Below are positions 62,755 to 64,000 of a stretch of 64,000 nt of DNA, one piece after another. The DNA lies in assembly GCA_026419775.2 (NCBI GenBank), contig JAOPGA020001171.1, positions 1-64,000 on the forward strand. Direction: 5' to 3'. The stretch's first letter is position 1, and each line of letters begins with the position of its first letter. The translations under genes and the position numbers were made by a program. The notes beneath the pieces are model-generated. The model searched no databases. It saw only the letters and a list, made by a program, of their open reading frames with translations, and was not told the origin of the DNA. This stretch comes from Acrasis kona. Its lineage: Eukaryota > Heterolobosea > Eutetramitea > Acrasida > Acrasidae.

Positions 62755-63382
62755 ATGGGTACTCCAAACAAATCATCTTTTGGCCAGCCAAGATAGAACG
62801 CAATACGCGGAACTTAGGCGCAAAGTTGTTGAACGTAATTTAAATGGTGCCAACAATGTAATCCCACTAGAAGTGCAGAATGCCATTCAAAATTCAGCCG
62901 GTAATATTGAATTCAAAGCAATAGAGGGCGGATCAAACGCAAACAACAGCCTAGAAGTAGCAGCTGTTGGACATCAAACAGCAACAACGAATAATGACCT
63001 TTATTTTTGGGAGGCAGAGCGCCGTCATTGATGTCAGGGATACCTACAACTGCTGCTATTGATTCTGAAAAGATTCATCGTAAGAATCAAAAGAAGAAAG
63101 CCCGAAAGAAGAGAAAAAAATTACACTGAATGTTAAGACACCAAACGTTGAGAAGGCCGAGAAAAAGAATGTTGCACAACAGAAAACTGTAAGTTCAAAT
63201 GGCTTAAACATTATAACAAACATTAGCCAACCGTTCACCCCTCAAAGATATTTGAGGAGCTTTGGGAGCATACAGCAAGCGTCCGAAATAAGAAGGAACT
63301 TATTGCTGACCTAAAAAAGTATAATCAACAAGTAGAAGAAACCATTAAGCACACCCACTGTCAAGCACAAAGAGAGAAGTAA
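62755..63382 (+). pseudogene. Decayed gene, unknown family
   Basis: Coding-like sequence from an ATG at 62755 (MGTPNKSSFGQ) changes frame near 62790, runs as QYAELRRKVVERNLNGANN, and changes frame again near 63031 and at a run of seven A's near 63115. It then crosses a plausible 38-base intron (63189-63226) and ends at 63382 (ELWEHTASVRNKKELIADL). Lys-rich stretches and ordinary composition show it was coding. Three frame breaks mark it as a pseudogene or as an error-prone part of the assembly. The family is not recognised. Confidence 0.45.
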
Positions 63383-63396
63383 TTAACGAATACATT

Positions 63397-63681
63397 ATGG
63401 GGAGAGGGTATACACTACACAAAGCAAATGACGTTCTCAATCCATTCCAAAAGGTGGAAAGCGATGTAACTATTTCAAGCAGAGCCAACTCATTCGAATA
63501 CTCAGAGGAGCACCACCAGCAATATAAATTTTGCAGCCGGCAGCTTGCAAAAGCGACGTTTAGAATTTTCTACAACTACGATATGATGAAAAATTCGTCG
63601 CGCTCTCAATACAATCTCCAAAGCAGAATGGAACATTTTGAAAACAAGGTCCCAACATTTGAACAACTCATGTACAAATAA
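63397..63681 (+). CDS. Hypothetical protein next to a decayed gene
   Basis: A 94-residue frame from the ATG at 63397, 15 bases after the stop of the decayed gene. It is polar with aromatic residues (FRIFYNYDMMKN, NLQSRMEHFENK). No motif is recognised. It may be a fragment of the same decayed locus. Confidence 0.3.
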   Translation: MGRGYTLHKANDVLNPFQKVESDVTISSRANSFEYSEEHHQQYKFCSRQLAKATFRIFYNYDMMKNSSRSQYNLQSRMEHFENKVPTFEQLMYK

Positions 63682-64000
63682 CTTGAACTAATTGAGGAGG
63701 AAAGTATTCATTTTGGCCTTGACAAAAACCATTTGCTTGTACGGCAGAAATGTTAGTAATTTGTTAAGAGCAGAGTGAGCGAAACAGAATACATTAGGCA
63801 TAGAACAATTGTTCAAGGCAGCACACCAGAGTTTAAAGCAATGTTGCAAATCCGCAACGAACAAGTTTTTCTAGGGTGTGTTGTAAATACTAAAAGATGC
63901 AACAATCATCGGGACTTTTAAAAACGCATTCTCTGCATTGAGTGTATATGGATGTTTTATTGGAGCTGAATTTTGCGTGCCAGAGCTTTGCATCATGTTC
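63682..64000. other. Window end, no supported gene
   Basis: The last 320 bases contain short coding-like stretches (for example around 63830-63880) without a start or motif. A gene could continue beyond the window. Confidence 0.35.

Overview
This is nuclear DNA of a free-living unicellular eukaryote with a compact genome. Genes lie on both strands, are often separated by fewer than 100 bases, and most carry introns of only 33-58 bases with GT-AG ends. Many genes were rebuilt here by joining open frames across such introns, with reading phase and protein family used as checks. The mix of genes (Integrator, ATG16, ATG14-like, COMMD, NIP7, kinesin-14, a Rho GTPase, a Rab-like GTPase, a TET/JBP-like dioxygenase and p25-alpha tail repeats) points to an amoeboid or amoeboflagellate protist. 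Heterolobosea (Naegleria/Acrasis relatives) is my best guess, with moderate confidence and no database check.

Layout. Bases 1-4300 are a gene-poor, decayed zone: a hypothetical frame, a frameshifted TET/JBP-like 2-oxoglutarate dioxygenase, orphan frames, and a scrap that reads like a DDE transposase. Bases 4300-20500 hold a small membrane protein, INTS2, an F-box/LRR fragment beside a large ankyrin protein, a secreted GH42-type glycosidase, a mitochondrial-intermediate-peptidase homologue that has lost its zinc-binding motif, and a Rho GTPase with a 9-base micro-exon. A tRNA-Gly(UCC) gene with an 11-base insertion in its D-loop is at 21.3 kb. Bases 21.7-40 kb hold a secreted membrane protein, a papain-like protease with a C-terminal cystatin-like domain, PIG-A, 5-formyl-THF cyclo-ligase, a membrane subtilisin, an LRRC71-like protein split by an 880-base intron, a RhoGAP-LIM protein, a two-repeat p25-alpha protein, a six-exon papain-like protease, NIP7 and the Pol III subunit RPC9. 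Bases 40-54 kb hold kinesin-14, a NagB-LmbE fusion, ATG16, an arrestin-fold protein, a hypothetical, an ATG14-like protein, a COMMD protein, the tRNA ribosyl-phosphate transferase RIT1 and a Rab-like GTPase. Bases 54-64 kb hold a large surface lectin/EGF/Thr-Pro protein with three frame breaks, an RRM protein, an F-box protein and a decayed gene near the end.

How the genes relate. There is no operon or island logic; most are housekeeping or cell-biology genes. Functional groupings that can be noted are lysosomal or secreted degradation (GH42, two C1 proteases, subtilisin), autophagy (ATG16 and ATG14-like about 2.7 kb apart), small-GTPase signalling and cytoskeleton (Rho, RhoGAP-LIM, Rab-like, kinesin-14, p25-alpha) and RNA metabolism (INTS2, NIP7, RPC9, RIT1, RRM protein, tRNA). 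Three bases are ambiguous (N at 445, 31728 and 36615), so some frame breaks may be consensus errors. No clearly new multi-gene system was found. The most unusual single items are the D-loop insertion in the tRNA, the dead M3 peptidase, the protease-cystatin fusion and the oversized gene-bearing intron.
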